Notes: generated from the sequence alone by a model not told the origin. Positions 43,320-52,835 are shown, counted from the stretch's first letter. The stretch is 64,000 nt of DNA from Mycolicibacterium mucogenicum DSM 44124 (GCF_005670685.2 NZ_CP062008.1:5580001-5644000), one strand, 5' to 3'. Numbers and translations are program-made.

Positions 43320-46207
43320 CCGACACCGACACCGCCCCGATCGCCCGCCCGGCGCACAGCGCGGCCAAGCGCCCCTTCGTCCCGAGAATGGTTCGCCTGC
43401 TGGCGATTCCGATCATCGTCTTCTGGGCCCTGCTCGCGGTGGTCACCAATACCTTCGTGCCGAAGATCGAAGATGTCGCCGAGGAACTCGCCGGCCCGAT
43501 GGTGCCGACCTACGCGCCGTCCCAGGTGGCCATGCTGGCCATCGGCAAGGAATTCCACGAGTCCACCTCCACCAGCCTGACGATGCTGGTGCTGGAAGCC
43601 GATCGCGGCCTGACCGAACAGGACCGCGACTACTACGCGGGCCTGGTCCGCACGCTCAACGCCGACACCACGCACGTGCAGTACGTCATGGACACCTGGG
43701 GCAAGCCCATCACCGCCGCCGGTGCACAAAGCCTCGACGGCAAATCCGCCCACGTCCTGCTCCGACTCGCCGGCGACATCGGTCAGATGGAGGCCAACAA
43801 CTCGGTCGACGCCGTCCGGAAGATCGTCAAGAACTCCAATCCGCCTGCCGGCCTGAAGGTTTACGTCAGTGGCGCCGCACCGCTGGCGGCCGACACCGTC
43901 GAGATCGCCAACTCCAGCCTGAACAACATCACCATCGCGACGATGTTCCTGATCATCTTCATGCTGTTGCTGGTCTACCGCTCCGTCGTGACGATGCTGG
44001 TGCCGTTCTTCGGGGTCATCCTGCTGATGCTGTCGGTCAAGGGCGTCATCTCGGCGTTCGGGCACTACGGCTTCATCCCGCTGTCGTCGTTCGCCACCAA
44101 CATGGTCATCTCGCTGACCCTCGGCGCGGGTACCGACTACGGCATCTTCCTCATCGGCCGATATCACGAAGCCCGCCTGGCCGGACAGAGTCGTGAGGAC
44201 GCGTATTACACCGCCTACAAGGGTGTTTCGCATGTCATCGTCGGCTCGGGCCTGACCATTGCGGGCGCCTGCGCGTGCCTGACGTTCGCGCGGCTGAACT
44301 ACTTCCACACCATGGGCCCCGCCGTCGCGGTGAGCATGCTGATCACCATCGCCGGCGCCCTGACCATCGGACCCGCCCTGCTCAGCGTCGGCAGCCTCTT
44401 CGGGCTCTTCGACCCGAAACAGGAAGTCAAGGCGAAGCTGTACCGGCGTATCGGCACCGCCGTGGTGCGCTGGCCCAAGCCGATCCTCGTCGCCAGTGTC
44501 GCGGTCGTCTCGGTGGGCGCGGTGTTCGTGCCGACCTACCGGGTCAGCTACGACGACCGCACCTACCAGCCGTCAGATGCCCCGGCCAACCAGGGCTTCC
44601 AGGCCGCCGACCGGCACTTCCCCAAGAGCAAGCTGTTCAGCGAGATGTTGATGGTCCAGTCCGACCACGACATGCGCAATTCAGCCGACTTCATCTCGCT
44701 GGACCGCGTGGCCAAGGCCCTGATCCGCCTGCCCGGCGTGGCGATGGTCCAGAGCATCACCCGCCCCATGGGCCGCGCGCTCGAACATGCCTCCATCCCT
44801 TACCTTTTCACTACCCAGGGCAGCGGCAACGGCCAGCAGCTGCCGTTCACCCAGCACAACAACGAGAACACCGCGAAGCAGGCCAAGATCACCGCGCACA
44901 GCATCGAGGTGCTGAAGAAGACCGCCGACCTCACGCAGACACTCGCCGACGAGCTGCACAACACGGTGCTGACCCTGGAGGACATGGAGCAGGTCACCAA
45001 CGACATGCGCGACGCCGTCGCCAACCTCGACGACTTCATGCGCCCGCTCCGCGCCTATTTCTATTGGGAACCACACTGTTTCGACATCCCGGTGTGCTGG
45101 TCGTTCCGGTCGCTGTTCGACGTGATCGACAAGGTCGACAACCTCGCCGCCGACATCGGCAAGGCCGTCGGATCCTTCGAGGTGATCGACAGCCTCATGC
45201 CGCAGATGGTGTCGCTGCTGCGGCAGACCGTGGCCGACAATCAGGCGCTGCTGGCGCTGATCGTCAACAACTACGGCCCGACCGACATTCAGAACAAGAA
45301 CACCGACCAGACCTTCGACGACATGATCAACGTCGGCAACGACTTCGACGCGTCGCGCAGTGACGACTTCTTCTACATCCCGCGCGAAGCGTTCGACAAC
45401 GACGACATCAAAACCGGTATGGCGCTGATGATGTCGCCCGACGGACATGCCGCGCGCTTCATCGTCACGCACGAGGGCAACGCGATGGGACCCGAGGGCA
45501 TCGAGCACGTCGAGCAGTTCCCCGACGCGATCAAGATCGCGCTGAAGGAGACGTCGCTGGCCGGGTCGAAGATCTACATCGGTGGATCGGGGTCCAATAA
45601 CAAGGACATCCAGCTGTACGCCAAGAACGACCTCATGATCGCCGCCATCGCCGCCTTCGTGCTGATCTTCCTGATCATGATGATCATCACCCGATCGCTG
45701 GTGGCCGCCTTGGTGATTCCCGGCACGGTGGCGTTCTCCTATGCCGGCGCGTTCGGGTTGTCGGTGCTGATCTGGCAGCACCTGATCGGACTACCCCTGC
45801 ACTGGCTGATCCTGCCGCTGACCTTCATCGTGCTGGTGGCCGTCGGCTCGGACTACAACCTGTTGCTGGTCGCCCGGCTCAAGGAAGAAATCCACGCGGG
45901 CCTGAACACCGGCCTCATCCGCGCGCTCGGCAGCACCGGCGGCGTCGTGACCTCCGCGGGCCTGGTGTTCGCGTTCACCATGCTGGCCATGCTCTCCAGT
46001 GACCTGCGGACCATCGGCCAGATGGGGTCGACGGTCTGCATCGGCCTGCTGCTCGACACCCTGGTGGTGCGGTCGTTCATCGTGCCGTGCCTGGTGCGGC
46101 TGCTGGGCCCGTGGTTCTGGTGGCCGACATTTGTCCGGCAGCGGCCGCTGCAGCCGTACAAGCCTAGTTGGCCGCTTGCCACAGCAGCTGCGGATCATGG
46201 GCATTGA
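43316..46207 (+). CDS. MmpL family RND transporter
   Basis: 963-aa inner-membrane RND pump with the MmpL layout: helix 1, periplasmic domain (about 45-195), five helices, a large second periplasmic domain (about 415-760) with coiled-coil segments (TADLTQTLADELHNTVLTLE), and five to six final helices. Proton-relay regions GAGTDYGIFL and AVGSDYNLLL are intact. Substrate unknown: with a linked MmpS the MmpL4/MmpL5 (siderophore, drug) or MmpL10-like (lipid) groups are possible. Ends 44 bp inside the convergent MBL gene. Confidence 0.93.
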   Translation: MTDTDTAPIARPAHSAAKRPFVPRMVRLLAIPIIVFWALLAVVTNTFVPKIEDVAEELAGPMVPTYAPSQVAMLAIGKEFHESTSTSLTMLVLEADRGLTEQDRDYYAGLVRTLNADTTHVQYVMDTWGKPITAAGAQSLDGKSAHVLLRLAGDIGQMEANNSVDAVRKIVKNSNPPAGLKVYVSGAAPLAADTVEIANSSLNNITIATMFLIIFMLLLVYRSVVTMLVPFFGVILLMLSVKGVISAFGHYGFIPLSSFATNMVISLTLGAGTDYGIFLIGRYHEARLAGQSREDAYYTAYKGVSHVIVGSGLTIAGACACLTFARLNYFHTMGPAVAVSMLITIAGALTIGPALLSVGSLFGLFDPKQEVKAKLYRRIGTAVVRWPKPILVASVAVVSVGAVFVPTYRVSYDDRTYQPSDAPANQGFQAADRHFPKSKLFSEMLMVQSDHDMRNSADFISLDRVAKALIRLPGVAMVQSITRPMGRALEHASIPYLFTTQGSGNGQQLPFTQHNNENTAKQAKITAHSIEVLKKTADLTQTLADELHNTVLTLEDMEQVTNDMRDAVANLDDFMRPLRAYFYWEPHCFDIPVCWSFRSLFDVIDKVDNLAADIGKAVGSFEVIDSLMPQMVSLLRQTVADNQALLALIVNNYGPTDIQNKNTDQTFDDMINVGNDFDASRSDDFFYIPREAFDNDDIKTGMALMMSPDGHAARFIVTHEGNAMGPEGIEHVEQFPDAIKIALKETSLAGSKIYIGGSGSNNKDIQLYAKNDLMIAAIAAFVLIFLIMMIITRSLVAALVIPGTVAFSYAGAFGLSVLIWQHLIGLPLHWLILPLTFIVLVAVGSDYNLLLVARLKEEIHAGLNTGLIRALGSTGGVVTSAGLVFAFTMLAMLSSDLRTIGQMGSTVCIGLLLDTLVVRSFIVPCLVRLLGPWFWWPTFVRQRPLQPYKPSWPLATAAADHGH

Positions 46208-46952
46208 CCAGTAGTAGATCCGGTTGGCCTGCGGCCCAAAGTTCGCTCAGCCGTTGATGATTGGCCTGGACCTGCTTCCAGTCGAAGGCAACTGAGCGTT
46301 CCATCAGACGCAGGGCCCGCGGCGCGGTGTCGCTGCCGTCGAGCTGGCCGCGATGGTAGAAGCTGTCACCGACGTGTAGGACCCACCGGTCCCCGGCGTC
46401 GACGGCCACCGCGGCGTGCCCGCGGGTATGCCCCGGCAGGTTGATCAGGACGATGCCGTCGGCGATCTCGGTGAGCTCTTTCGCGCCGGGGAAGCCGCGC
46501 CACGACTCGGCGCTCGACGGTGAGTGCTCGACCAGGATCGGGCCGTGCGAATAGCCGGCCGGCAGGTACCGCTGCTTCTCGACGAGCGTCTTCGGATGTA
46601 ACGCGGCGAACGCCTCGGCGTCAGTGAGATGCACTTGCGCCCAAGGGAAGTCCGCCAGACCTCCCACGTGGTCGGCGTCGAAGTGCGTCACGACGATATG
46701 CCGCACGTCGCGGGGCTCGAAGCCGAGGCGGCGAATTTGGTTGATGGCGGCTTCGTTCGGATCGAAGACCGGGCGGACGTAGAAGCGGGCCGGGCCGAAG
46801 CGACTACCCGGCGACTCGGCATCCCGCAGCCCCAGCCCGGAGTCGACGAGCACGAGACCGTCCGGCGTTTCGACAAGCAGTACGTGGCAGACCAATCCGT
46901 CGGGCACGAAATGCGGGTGCATGGTGCCGCAGTTCAGGTGGTGGATCCTCAT
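46164..46952 (-). CDS. MBL-fold metallo-hydrolase
   Basis: 262-aa metallo-beta-lactamase-fold enzyme. THFDADHVGG gives H90, D92, D94 and H95; LPGHTRGH and LHVGDSFYH supply further ligands. The HxDxDH variant (aspartate in place of the second histidine) is seen in quorum-quenching lactonases of the AiiA type, which suits hydrolysis of a lactone or ester. Second gene of an operon: ATG overlaps the SnoaL-like stop by four bases. Confidence 0.88.
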   Translation of the reverse strand: MRIHHLNCGTMHPHFVPDGLVCHVLLVETPDGLVLVDSGLGLRDAESPGSRFGPARFYVRPVFDPNEAAINQIRRLGFEPRDVRHIVVTHFDADHVGGLADFPWAQVHLTDAEAFAALHPKTLVEKQRYLPAGYSHGPILVEHSPSSAESWRGFPGAKELTEIADGIVLINLPGHTRGHAAVAVDAGDRWVLHVGDSFYHRGQLDGSDTAPRALRLMERSVAFDWKQVQANHQRLSELWAAGQPDLLLVNAHDPQLLWQAAN

Positions 46953-47506
46953 GTCAGGTCTGCCGGGGCCGTCTCGATGAGCCGGGCATCGGGTTGGCTG
47001 GACATGGCCAGCAGCCCCCGCAGCCCGCGGATGACGGTGGGCCAGTTTCGCGGATCGCGCAGATTCAGGCCTCCCACAAGCTGTTTCAGCATCGTCAGCG
47101 TGTCGAAGTAGATGCGTTCGGCGACCAGATTCTCGTTCTCGTCGAACACGAAATAGGCCGTCATCCGGGTGCGGTGCCGCGAACCCGTGGCCGGGATGCC
47201 GCCGAGCGGGCCGAGATGCGTTCCGAGGAGCCAGAATTCGACGATCACGGCATCGGCGCTGTGTCGCAGCGCGATGATCTCGTGGTCCTGATCGGGAAAC
47301 GCGACGCGGGTGTCGTGGTAGTAGCCACGCACATCGGCGTCACCGTCGTGGACGGTGAGCGTCGGGATGATCTCGTAGTGCGGATGCGGAAAGGTCGCGA
47401 GCACGTCGTCCCAGTCCTGGCGGACCTCGTCGTGGAAGTGATCGAGCACGAGCTTCTCGCGGGCCTGCAACACCTCGACGGAAGGGATGGCGAAGCGGTG
47501 CGTCAT
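46949..47506 (-). CDS. SnoaL-like / nuclear-transport-factor-2 fold protein
   Basis: 185 aa with the NTF2-like cone fold pattern of SnoaL polyketide cyclases and ester cyclases: LVLDHFHDEVRQDWDDVLATF, a central HYEIIPTLTVHDGDADVRGYY and FDENENLVAERIYFDTLTML. No clear catalytic dyad is assigned. ATG 47506 has GAGGAGGA just upstream. First gene of the operon, divergent from a TetR gene with a long inverted repeat between them. Probably acts on the same small molecule as the MBL hydrolase. Confidence 0.82.
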   Translation of the reverse strand: MTHRFAIPSVEVLQAREKLVLDHFHDEVRQDWDDVLATFPHPHYEIIPTLTVHDGDADVRGYYHDTRVAFPDQDHEIIALRHSADAVIVEFWLLGTHLGPLGGIPATGSRHRTRMTAYFVFDENENLVAERIYFDTLTMLKQLVGGLNLRDPRNWPTVIRGLRGLLAMSSQPDARLIETAPADLT

Positions 47507-47530
47507 GGCGTCCTCCTCGAACTGCAAACT

Positions 47531-47579
47531 ATTTCCACACCGTGGAATTAATTCGACGATAATCCCACGGTGTGGAAAT
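47531..47579. promoter_or_regulatory. Perfect 15-bp inverted repeat (TetR operator pair)
   Basis: ATTTCCACACCGTGG at 47531-47545 is the exact reverse complement of 47565-47579, with a 19-bp AT-rich spacer. Each arm itself contains a CCAC-N3-GTGG dyad. It fills the 101-bp region between the divergent SnoaL-like and TetR starts, so it is the obvious site for that TetR. Confidence 0.82.
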
Positions 47580-47607
47580 TTGCAAGGCTCTGGGCAACAA
47601 TGAGGCC

Positions 47608-48291
47608 ATGAACGCGGCCACCCCGACTCCCCGCCGCGGACGGCCACCGAAGGCGCTGGCACAGCTCACGCGATCCACGATTCGGGAAGCGGCGCTGACC
47701 GTCATCGACCAGGACGGCATCGCCGCGGTCAGCATGCGGTCCGTCAGCCGCCTGCTCGGCGTCGACGCCAAGAGCCTGTACCACCACGTCGCCGACAAGG
47801 ACGATCTGCTGGACGCGGTCGCCGAACATCTCCTCGGGCAGCTGCGGCCACCGGCACCCACCGGCGAGCTGCGGACCGACCTGCGCGCCCTGGCCTACGA
47901 GTTCCGGCGCGTGACGCTCGCCCACCCGGAGGCCGCGACTCTCGTGCTGACCCGGCAGATGTCGACCCTCGCCGGACTCGCGCCCGTCGAGGCCCTCCTG
48001 TCGATCCTGCATCAGGCCGGCGCCGGCCCCGAGCTCGCCGTGCGACTCACCCGCGTCCTGGTCGCCGCCGTCGTCGGGATGCTGCTGCGCGAGGTCTCCG
48101 CCGGCCCCACCTTCGGCAGTGGAAAGCCCGCCGACATCGCCGCCCGTCAGGCCGAACTCGAAGATTCCGCGCTCCCGGAAGTGGTTGCGTGCGCACCTTT
48201 TCTCGCCCGGTTCGACCGGGACCAGGAATTCGCGTCGGGCGTGGACTTGCTCGCGGATTTCGCCGCATTCCAGCTGGTGAGCCTGACATAG
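47608..48291 (+). CDS. TetR-family regulator
   Basis: 227-aa regulator with N-terminal [14 protein letters not shown] ([22 protein letters not shown]) and the TetR_C-type ligand domain of the TetR/MarT-like group. ATG 47608 chosen; a GTG at 47572 lies within the operator. Divergent from the SnoaL/MBL operon, and followed after 7 bp by a WS/DGAT gene that may be co-transcribed. Confidence 0.88.
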   Translation: MNAATPTPRRGRPPKALAQLTRSTIREAALTVIDQDGIAAVSMRSVSRLLGVDAKSLYHHVADKDDLLDAVAEHLLGQLRPPAPTGELRTDLRALAYEFRRVTLAHPEAATLVLTRQMSTLAGLAPVEALLSILHQAGAGPELAVRLTRVLVAAVVGMLLREVSAGPTFGSGKPADIAARQAELEDSALPEVVACAPFLARFDRDQEFASGVDLLADFAAFQLVSLT

Positions 48292-48298
48292 TGCTGCC

Positions 48299-49636
48299 AT
48301 GCGGTTGCTGAGTGCTGTCGACACGATGTTCTACCGAATGGAGTCCGACCGGACGCCCATGCACATCGGCGCCCTGCTGACATTCCGGCTGCCAGACGGA
48401 GCCGGGCCGGACTACGTCCGCACCCTGTACAACGCATTCGCCGAACTGTCGTTCCTGCCTTTCCCGTTCGACAGTTCGGTCGTCGACGGCCTGCTGCCCG
48501 AGTGGCGCGCGGTCCGCCCGGACCCGGAGTACCACGTCCGACTGTCGGCGCTGCCGTATCCGGGGAGCGAGGCCGACCTGGGCGCCCTCGTCGCCCGACT
48601 GCACGCGCACCCGCTCGATATGCGCCGGCCGCTGTGGGAAGCGCACTTCATCGAAGGACTGTCCGACGGCCGCTTCGCCATGTACTTCAAGGCCCACCAC
48701 TGTGCGGTGGACGGCATGGGCGCGATCAACACCATCAAGAAATGGTTGAGCACTGAACCGGACCGCTACGTGCCGCTGTCCGAAGCCGGACCGAAGGCCG
48801 AGGTGCCCGACCGCAACCGGGTCGCGTCGGTCGCCTACGAGCTGTGGAACCGGACGACGGACGGCGTCTCGGGTTCCGCCGAGCTGGTCAAGAGCCTGGT
48901 CGGCATGATCGGCGGCGACAACAGCCACGTCGGCGCCACGCTGGGTACGCCGCGGGCGCCGTTCAACGCGACCCTGACGCCACAGCGCCGGCTCGCCGTC
49001 GAGGTGCTCGAACTGGGCCGCCTCAAGGCGATCGCCAAGGCCACCGAGACCACCGTCAACGACGTCACGCTCGCCGTCTGCGGCGCGGCGCTGCGCCGCT
49101 ACCTCGATGAGCAGGGCGAGCTGCCCGACCAGACGCTGACCGCCTCGGTGCCGGTGGGCTGGGAGCGTGACGAGGACACCCTGAATGCGGCCGCGGGCTT
49201 CGTCTGTCCTTTGGCGACAACAGAATCGGACCCGTTGCAGCGGCTGGCGGTGATCAACGCCTCGACCACTCGCGGCAAGAAGGAACTGCTCGCGATGTCA
49301 CCGAACGCCCTGAATCACTACACGTTGATGGGGCTGCTGCCACTGACGATCGGCCAGAAAACCGGTGCGCTGACCAAGATTCCGCCGTTGTTCAACCTCA
49401 CGGTGTCCAACGTCGTCCTGACCAGGGAACCGCTGTACCTCGGTGGCGCGCAGCTGGAGTTGATCGCTCCGGTCTCGTTCCTCTGCGACGGCTACGGACT
49501 GAACATCACCCTGGTCGGGTACACCGACAAGGTCATCCTCGGGTTCGTCGGCTGCCGCGACACCATGCCACACCTGCAGCGCCTGGCGGTCTATTCGCGC
49601 GAGGCGCTCGATGAATTGGAACAGGCCGCCGCGTAA
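48299..49636 (+). CDS. Wax ester synthase / diacylglycerol acyltransferase (WS/DGAT)
   Basis: 445-aa acyltransferase making triacylglycerol or wax esters from acyl-CoA. The catalytic HHxxxDG motif is HHCAVDG at 133-139; the second family motif is seen as [11 protein letters not shown]. Lengths of mycobacterial Tgs proteins are similar (about 450). Begins 7 bp after the TetR stop, so it may share its promoter. Membrane-associated, cytosolic side. Confidence 0.93.
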   Translation: MRLLSAVDTMFYRMESDRTPMHIGALLTFRLPDGAGPDYVRTLYNAFAELSFLPFPFDSSVVDGLLPEWRAVRPDPEYHVRLSALPYPGSEADLGALVARLHAHPLDMRRPLWEAHFIEGLSDGRFAMYFKAHHCAVDGMGAINTIKKWLSTEPDRYVPLSEAGPKAEVPDRNRVASVAYELWNRTTDGVSGSAELVKSLVGMIGGDNSHVGATLGTPRAPFNATLTPQRRLAVEVLELGRLKAIAKATETTVNDVTLAVCGAALRRYLDEQGELPDQTLTASVPVGWERDEDTLNAAAGFVCPLATTESDPLQRLAVINASTTRGKKELLAMSPNALNHYTLMGLLPLTIGQKTGALTKIPPLFNLTVSNVVLTREPLYLGGAQLELIAPVSFLCDGYGLNITLVGYTDKVILGFVGCRDTMPHLQRLAVYSREALDELEQAAA

Positions 49637-49644
49637 CCCGCTGG

Positions 49645-49650
49645 TAGAAT
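49645..49650 (+). promoter_or_regulatory. Likely -10 element of a leaderless TetR transcript
   Basis: TAGAAT ends eight bases before the GTG at 49659, the spacing expected when transcription starts at or one base before the start codon. There is no Shine-Dalgarno sequence, which fits a leaderless mRNA as is common in mycobacteria. Confidence 0.5.
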
Positions 49651-49667
49651 CTCGATTCGTGATCGAG
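49651..49667. promoter_or_regulatory. TetR operator site 1, CTCGAT-N5-ATCGAG
   Basis: Perfect 6-bp arms around TCGTG, directly after the -10 element and covering the start codon of the TetR gene at 49659. Two related sites lie at 51526-51542 and 54913-54929. Position suggests autorepression. Confidence 0.7.
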
Positions 49668-50297
49668 TCTTCGTCGGTGAGTGCGCCGGGTGTTCGCACC
49701 GCGGTGCAGCGCCGCGGCATCGAACGCACCCAGGCGATCCTCGATTCCGCCGAGACGATCCTCGCCGAACAGGGTTATGCCGCAGCCACTCTCAAGGCGA
49801 TCGGCGAGCATGCCGGCATCCCGACCGCGTCGCTGTATCACTACTTCGCCGACCGGGGCCAGGTCGAGGCCGAGCTCGTGCGCCGTCACATCCCGGCCGT
49901 CGACGAGCGCTTTGCGGCATCGCTGTACGGCAACGAGATACGCACGCTGCGCGACGGTGTCGACGCGATGATCGATCCGCTACTCGCCTACTTCCGCGAC
50001 CATCCCGGGTTCGTCCAGCTGTGGTTCGCCGGCCGCAGCGCGACACTGTCCGAGCTGGGTGGTTTGTTCGACGAATCATGGGCAGAAAAGCTGTGGCACT
50101 TCCTCATCGAGCACAAGCTCATCGTCGCCACGACCCCCCTGTTCGCCGTCCAGCTGATGTTCGAAGTCGGTGATCGACTCTTCGACGTGGCGTTCCAGCG
50201 CTCCCCCAAGGGCGATGACGCCACCATGGACGAGGGCAGGCGCATGCTCACCGCGTACCTGACGACTTACGCCCCATCAGGTACCAGGTCTGCATGA
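49659..50297 (+). CDS. TetR-family regulator (paralogue 1)
   Basis: 212-aa regulator: HTH in AAATLKAIGEHAGIPTASLY followed by HYFADR. It is clearly paralogous to the regulator at 54981, sharing QRRGxERTQAxLDxAExxLxEQGYAAATLKA and the C-terminal motifs (LFDVAFQRSP vs LLDVAFRQSP). A GTG at 49677 is the alternative start. The stop lies 50 bp inside the convergent cyclase gene. The shared operator motif suggests it controls the neighbouring dehydrogenase and amine oxidase genes. Confidence 0.86.
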   Translation: MIESSSVSAPGVRTAVQRRGIERTQAILDSAETILAEQGYAAATLKAIGEHAGIPTASLYHYFADRGQVEAELVRRHIPAVDERFAASLYGNEIRTLRDGVDAMIDPLLAYFRDHPGFVQLWFAGRSATLSELGGLFDESWAEKLWHFLIEHKLIVATTPLFAVQLMFEVGDRLFDVAFQRSPKGDDATMDEGRRMLTAYLTTYAPSGTRSA

Positions 50298-51450
50298 CGC
50301 CCTTGCCTTTGACTTCGACGGCGCCCCGCTCCTCCAAGATGAACGCGTCCTTCAGCCGCTCATAGACGTTCTGCGGCACCTGGATTCGACCTTCGACATC
50401 AGTGGTCTCCATACGCGCCGCGACATTGACCGCGTCGCCCCACACGTCGTAGAAGAACTTCCGCGCGCCGACCACACCGGCAACCACAGGACCGGCCGCC
50501 AGCCCGATGCGCAGTGGCACCCGCCGCCCGTTGGGGTCCGTCAACTCGGCCACCGCACCGACCATGTCGAGGGCCAGATCAGCCAGCGCCTCGAGGTGGT
50601 CGGGCCGCGGCTCCGGAACTCCGCTGACGATCATGTAGGAGTCACCGCTCGTCTTGATCTTCTCCAGGCCGTGGCGATCCACCAGGATGTCGAGATCGGT
50701 GTAGAGGCCGTCGAGGAACCGGACCAACTCGGTCGGCGTGGTATCGCTTGCGCGCTGGGTGAATCCGGCGATGTCGGCGAACAGCACCGAGGCGTCGTCG
50801 TAGCGGTCGGCGATGACGTCGCGGTGCGGATCCTTCAATCGTTGCGCGATCTTCGCCGGCAGGATGTTGGCCAGCAGCGACTCGGACCGTTCGTATTCGG
50901 CGGCCAAAGCGGTTTCGGCGCGATCGATTTCGCGCATCGCGTACCAGATGGTCGCGACGACCAGTACCCATGACGAAATCACCGAGATGAGGAACCCGAC
51001 GGTTGTGACCCACTGCGGTTGCACCCCGGTATCCATGGGCACGAGGTACTGCAGCGCGATGATGAGGCCCGCGCCCACCGCCGCCACCACCGATGCCACC
51101 ACGATGTGCTCGATGCCGAGGACCAGCACCACGAGCGAGGCGGCGACCAGGAAGTACAACTGCTGGCCGGACCCCCGTCCCACATAGGCGGTCACGAAAG
51201 TGGTCAGGAAGTACGCGATGGCGATGAAGGTCAGCGGCGCGATGAGCTCCCCGAACCGGTACAACCGGGGGATCACGAGGTAGACCGGGGCGCACAGGAC
51301 GGCTAGCGCGCCGATCCAGATGCCCGCCTCACCGGCGAACATCGACAGCGTCCCGAGAAAGGCGGCAACGACAGAGCCGATCCTGGTGGCCACCGTGAGG
51401 ACACGCCGGCGGCGCGCCAGACTCTCGACGGACGCAGCCCTCGGCGACAT
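50248..51450 (-). CDS. cya: Membrane class III adenylate cyclase (Rv1625c-like)
   Basis: 400-aa cyclase producing cAMP. Six membrane helices (about 20-180) precede a class III catalytic domain with VLFADIAGFT, KIKTSGDSYM (substrate lysine and aspartate) and YDVWGDAVNVAARME (transition-state residues). The start (ASVESLARRRRVLTVATRIG) and C-terminal GKGVMQTWYLMGRK closely resemble M. tuberculosis Rv1625c (Cya) from memory. ATG 51450 chosen; the longer frame lacks homology. Functions as a homodimer in this family. Confidence 0.92.
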   Translation of the reverse strand: MSPRAASVESLARRRRVLTVATRIGSVVAAFLGTLSMFAGEAGIWIGALAVLCAPVYLVIPRLYRFGELIAPLTFIAIAYFLTTFVTAYVGRGSGQQLYFLVAASLVVLVLGIEHIVVASVVAAVGAGLIIALQYLVPMDTGVQPQWVTTVGFLISVISSWVLVVATIWYAMREIDRAETALAAEYERSESLLANILPAKIAQRLKDPHRDVIADRYDDASVLFADIAGFTQRASDTTPTELVRFLDGLYTDLDILVDRHGLEKIKTSGDSYMIVSGVPEPRPDHLEALADLALDMVGAVAELTDPNGRRVPLRIGLAAGPVVAGVVGARKFFYDVWGDAVNVAARMETTDVEGRIQVPQNVYERLKDAFILEERGAVEVKGKGVMQTWYLMGRKSSGTR

Positions 51451-51525
51451 GATCGGCAGCCTAGCGCCGAAAGTGCACGTCACGGCGGGTATTGACAGTG
51501 CATCGGCGCGAAACCTAAACTCGAT

Positions 51526-51542
51526 CTCGATTCGACATTGAT
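51526..51542. promoter_or_regulatory. TetR operator site 2
   Basis: CTCGATTCGACATTGAT, matching CTCGAT-N5-ATCGAG with two mismatches in the right arm, 39 bp before the dehydrogenase ATG. A further CTCGAT half-site lies directly before it at 51520-51525. Confidence 0.6.
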
Positions 51543-51581
51543 TTTAGTAATGCGAGATGACCCCATCAGAAGGAGAAGATC

Positions 51582-52835
51582 ATGGCCACCACCCGACGGC
51601 GGGTCGTCTTCATCGGCGCGGCCGGTGAGATGTGTCGTCTGGCCATCGAACGGTTCGCGGTAGCTGCCGGCGACTGGGAGCTCGCGCTCTACGACATCCG
51701 GCCCGAACTGCTCGAGCCGCTGATCAAGAAGCTGCCGAGTGGGCTGGCGACGGCCGCCCGGCTCGATCTGTACGACCGCGACGGCCTGCACACCGCCATC
51801 GACGGCGCGGCACTCGTCGTCCTCGGCGCCGGCCCGTACAACCGCACCGCCGGTCCAGTGATGGAAGCCTGCCTGGCCGCCGGGGTGCCGTACCTCGATT
51901 TCGATGACGACATCGAAAGCACCTTGCACGCACTGACTCTGGGCGACGCCGCCAAGGCGGCCGGCGTTCCGATGTACATCGGCTGCGGAGCCTCGCCCGG
52001 CATCACCAACGTGCTGGCCGCCGACGCTGCCGGCGACCTGGACACCGTCGAGAACATCGACGTCTACTGGGTGGTCGGCGACGAGCGTGGTTCGATCGGT
52101 CGCGCGGTGCTCGACCACATGCTGCGCGTCGCCGCGGGTCCCTGCATGACGTGGGAGAACGGCGGACCGGTGATGCACCAGTCGTGGCTGGAGACCCGGT
52201 GGACGGACCTGGGCGGCGGGCTGGGCCTGACGTTGGTGCACGAGACGGCCCATCCCGAACCCGTGACACTGCCGCGGAAGTACCCCGATGCCAAGAACAT
52301 TCGTTGCTTCGGCGGCCTGGACCCGGCGCCCTACAACGGCCTGGTCCGGGGCGTCGGCCTGGCCGTGCAGAAGGGTCAGATGCCCGTCGAGAAAGCCATC
52401 GACTTCATGGAATCCCTGCTCACCGGCGGAGTGGGCAGTGTCGCCGGCTGGCGCCACGGCCTGTCGGGAATGTGGGACCTGGTGCGCACGGGTGAGTCGA
52501 CGCGCCTCGCGCTGCTCACGTTCCTAGCCAAAGCTGCAGCGGGCCATACCTTCCCGTACAAATCGGGGCTGAAGGTCGAGGTGACCGGCCTCAAGGACGG
52601 CATCCCCACCGTCGCCAGCCGCCGCACGCCGGTCGCGGGCCCGGGCACCTATCTGTTCACCGACATGGCGGCCGCCACGGGCACCGCGTGTGCCGCGTTC
52701 ATGGTGGTGGCACTCGAATCCGACAGCCGCGCCGGGGTTTTCACGCCCGAGGAATGGGCCGAACCGGCGCAGTTCTACTCGGCACTGAAGCGGGTCGGCA
52801 CCCCGAGCGCCGAACTTCCCGTCGGCGCGCACTAG
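51582..52835 (+). CDS. Saccharopine-dehydrogenase-like NAD(P)-binding protein
   Basis: 417-aa protein. N-terminal Rossmann domain (VVFIGAAGEMCRLAIERF, LVVLGAGPYNRT) of the saccharopine dehydrogenase family, then a substrate domain with CGASPGITNVLAADA. True lysine-pathway enzymes are unlikely given the mycobacterial diaminopimelate route; relatives act as enoyl or carboxynorspermidine-type reductases. Strong AAGGAGA ribosome site. Followed after 10 bp by a membrane protein gene, forming a two-gene operon behind TetR operator site 2. Confidence 0.82.
   Translation: MATTRRRVVFIGAAGEMCRLAIERFAVAAGDWELALYDIRPELLEPLIKKLPSGLATAARLDLYDRDGLHTAIDGAALVVLGAGPYNRTAGPVMEACLAAGVPYLDFDDDIESTLHALTLGDAAKAAGVPMYIGCGASPGITNVLAADAAGDLDTVENIDVYWVVGDERGSIGRAVLDHMLRVAAGPCMTWENGGPVMHQSWLETRWTDLGGGLGLTLVHETAHPEPVTLPRKYPDAKNIRCFGGLDPAPYNGLVRGVGLAVQKGQMPVEKAIDFMESLLTGGVGSVAGWRHGLSGMWDLVRTGESTRLALLTFLAKAAAGHTFPYKSGLKVEVTGLKDGIPTVASRRTPVAGPGTYLFTDMAAATGTACAAFMVVALESDSRAGVFTPEEWAEPAQFYSALKRVGTPSAELPVGAH

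Noticed and set aside
44275..45363. A 362-codon + strand frame inside mmpL.
   Set aside because: Frame-shifted shadow of MmpL with low-complexity Arg-rich product.
51582..52835. Lysine biosynthesis by a true saccharopine dehydrogenase.
   Set aside because: Only the NAD(P)-binding family resemblance is visible, and mycobacteria make lysine through diaminopimelate.
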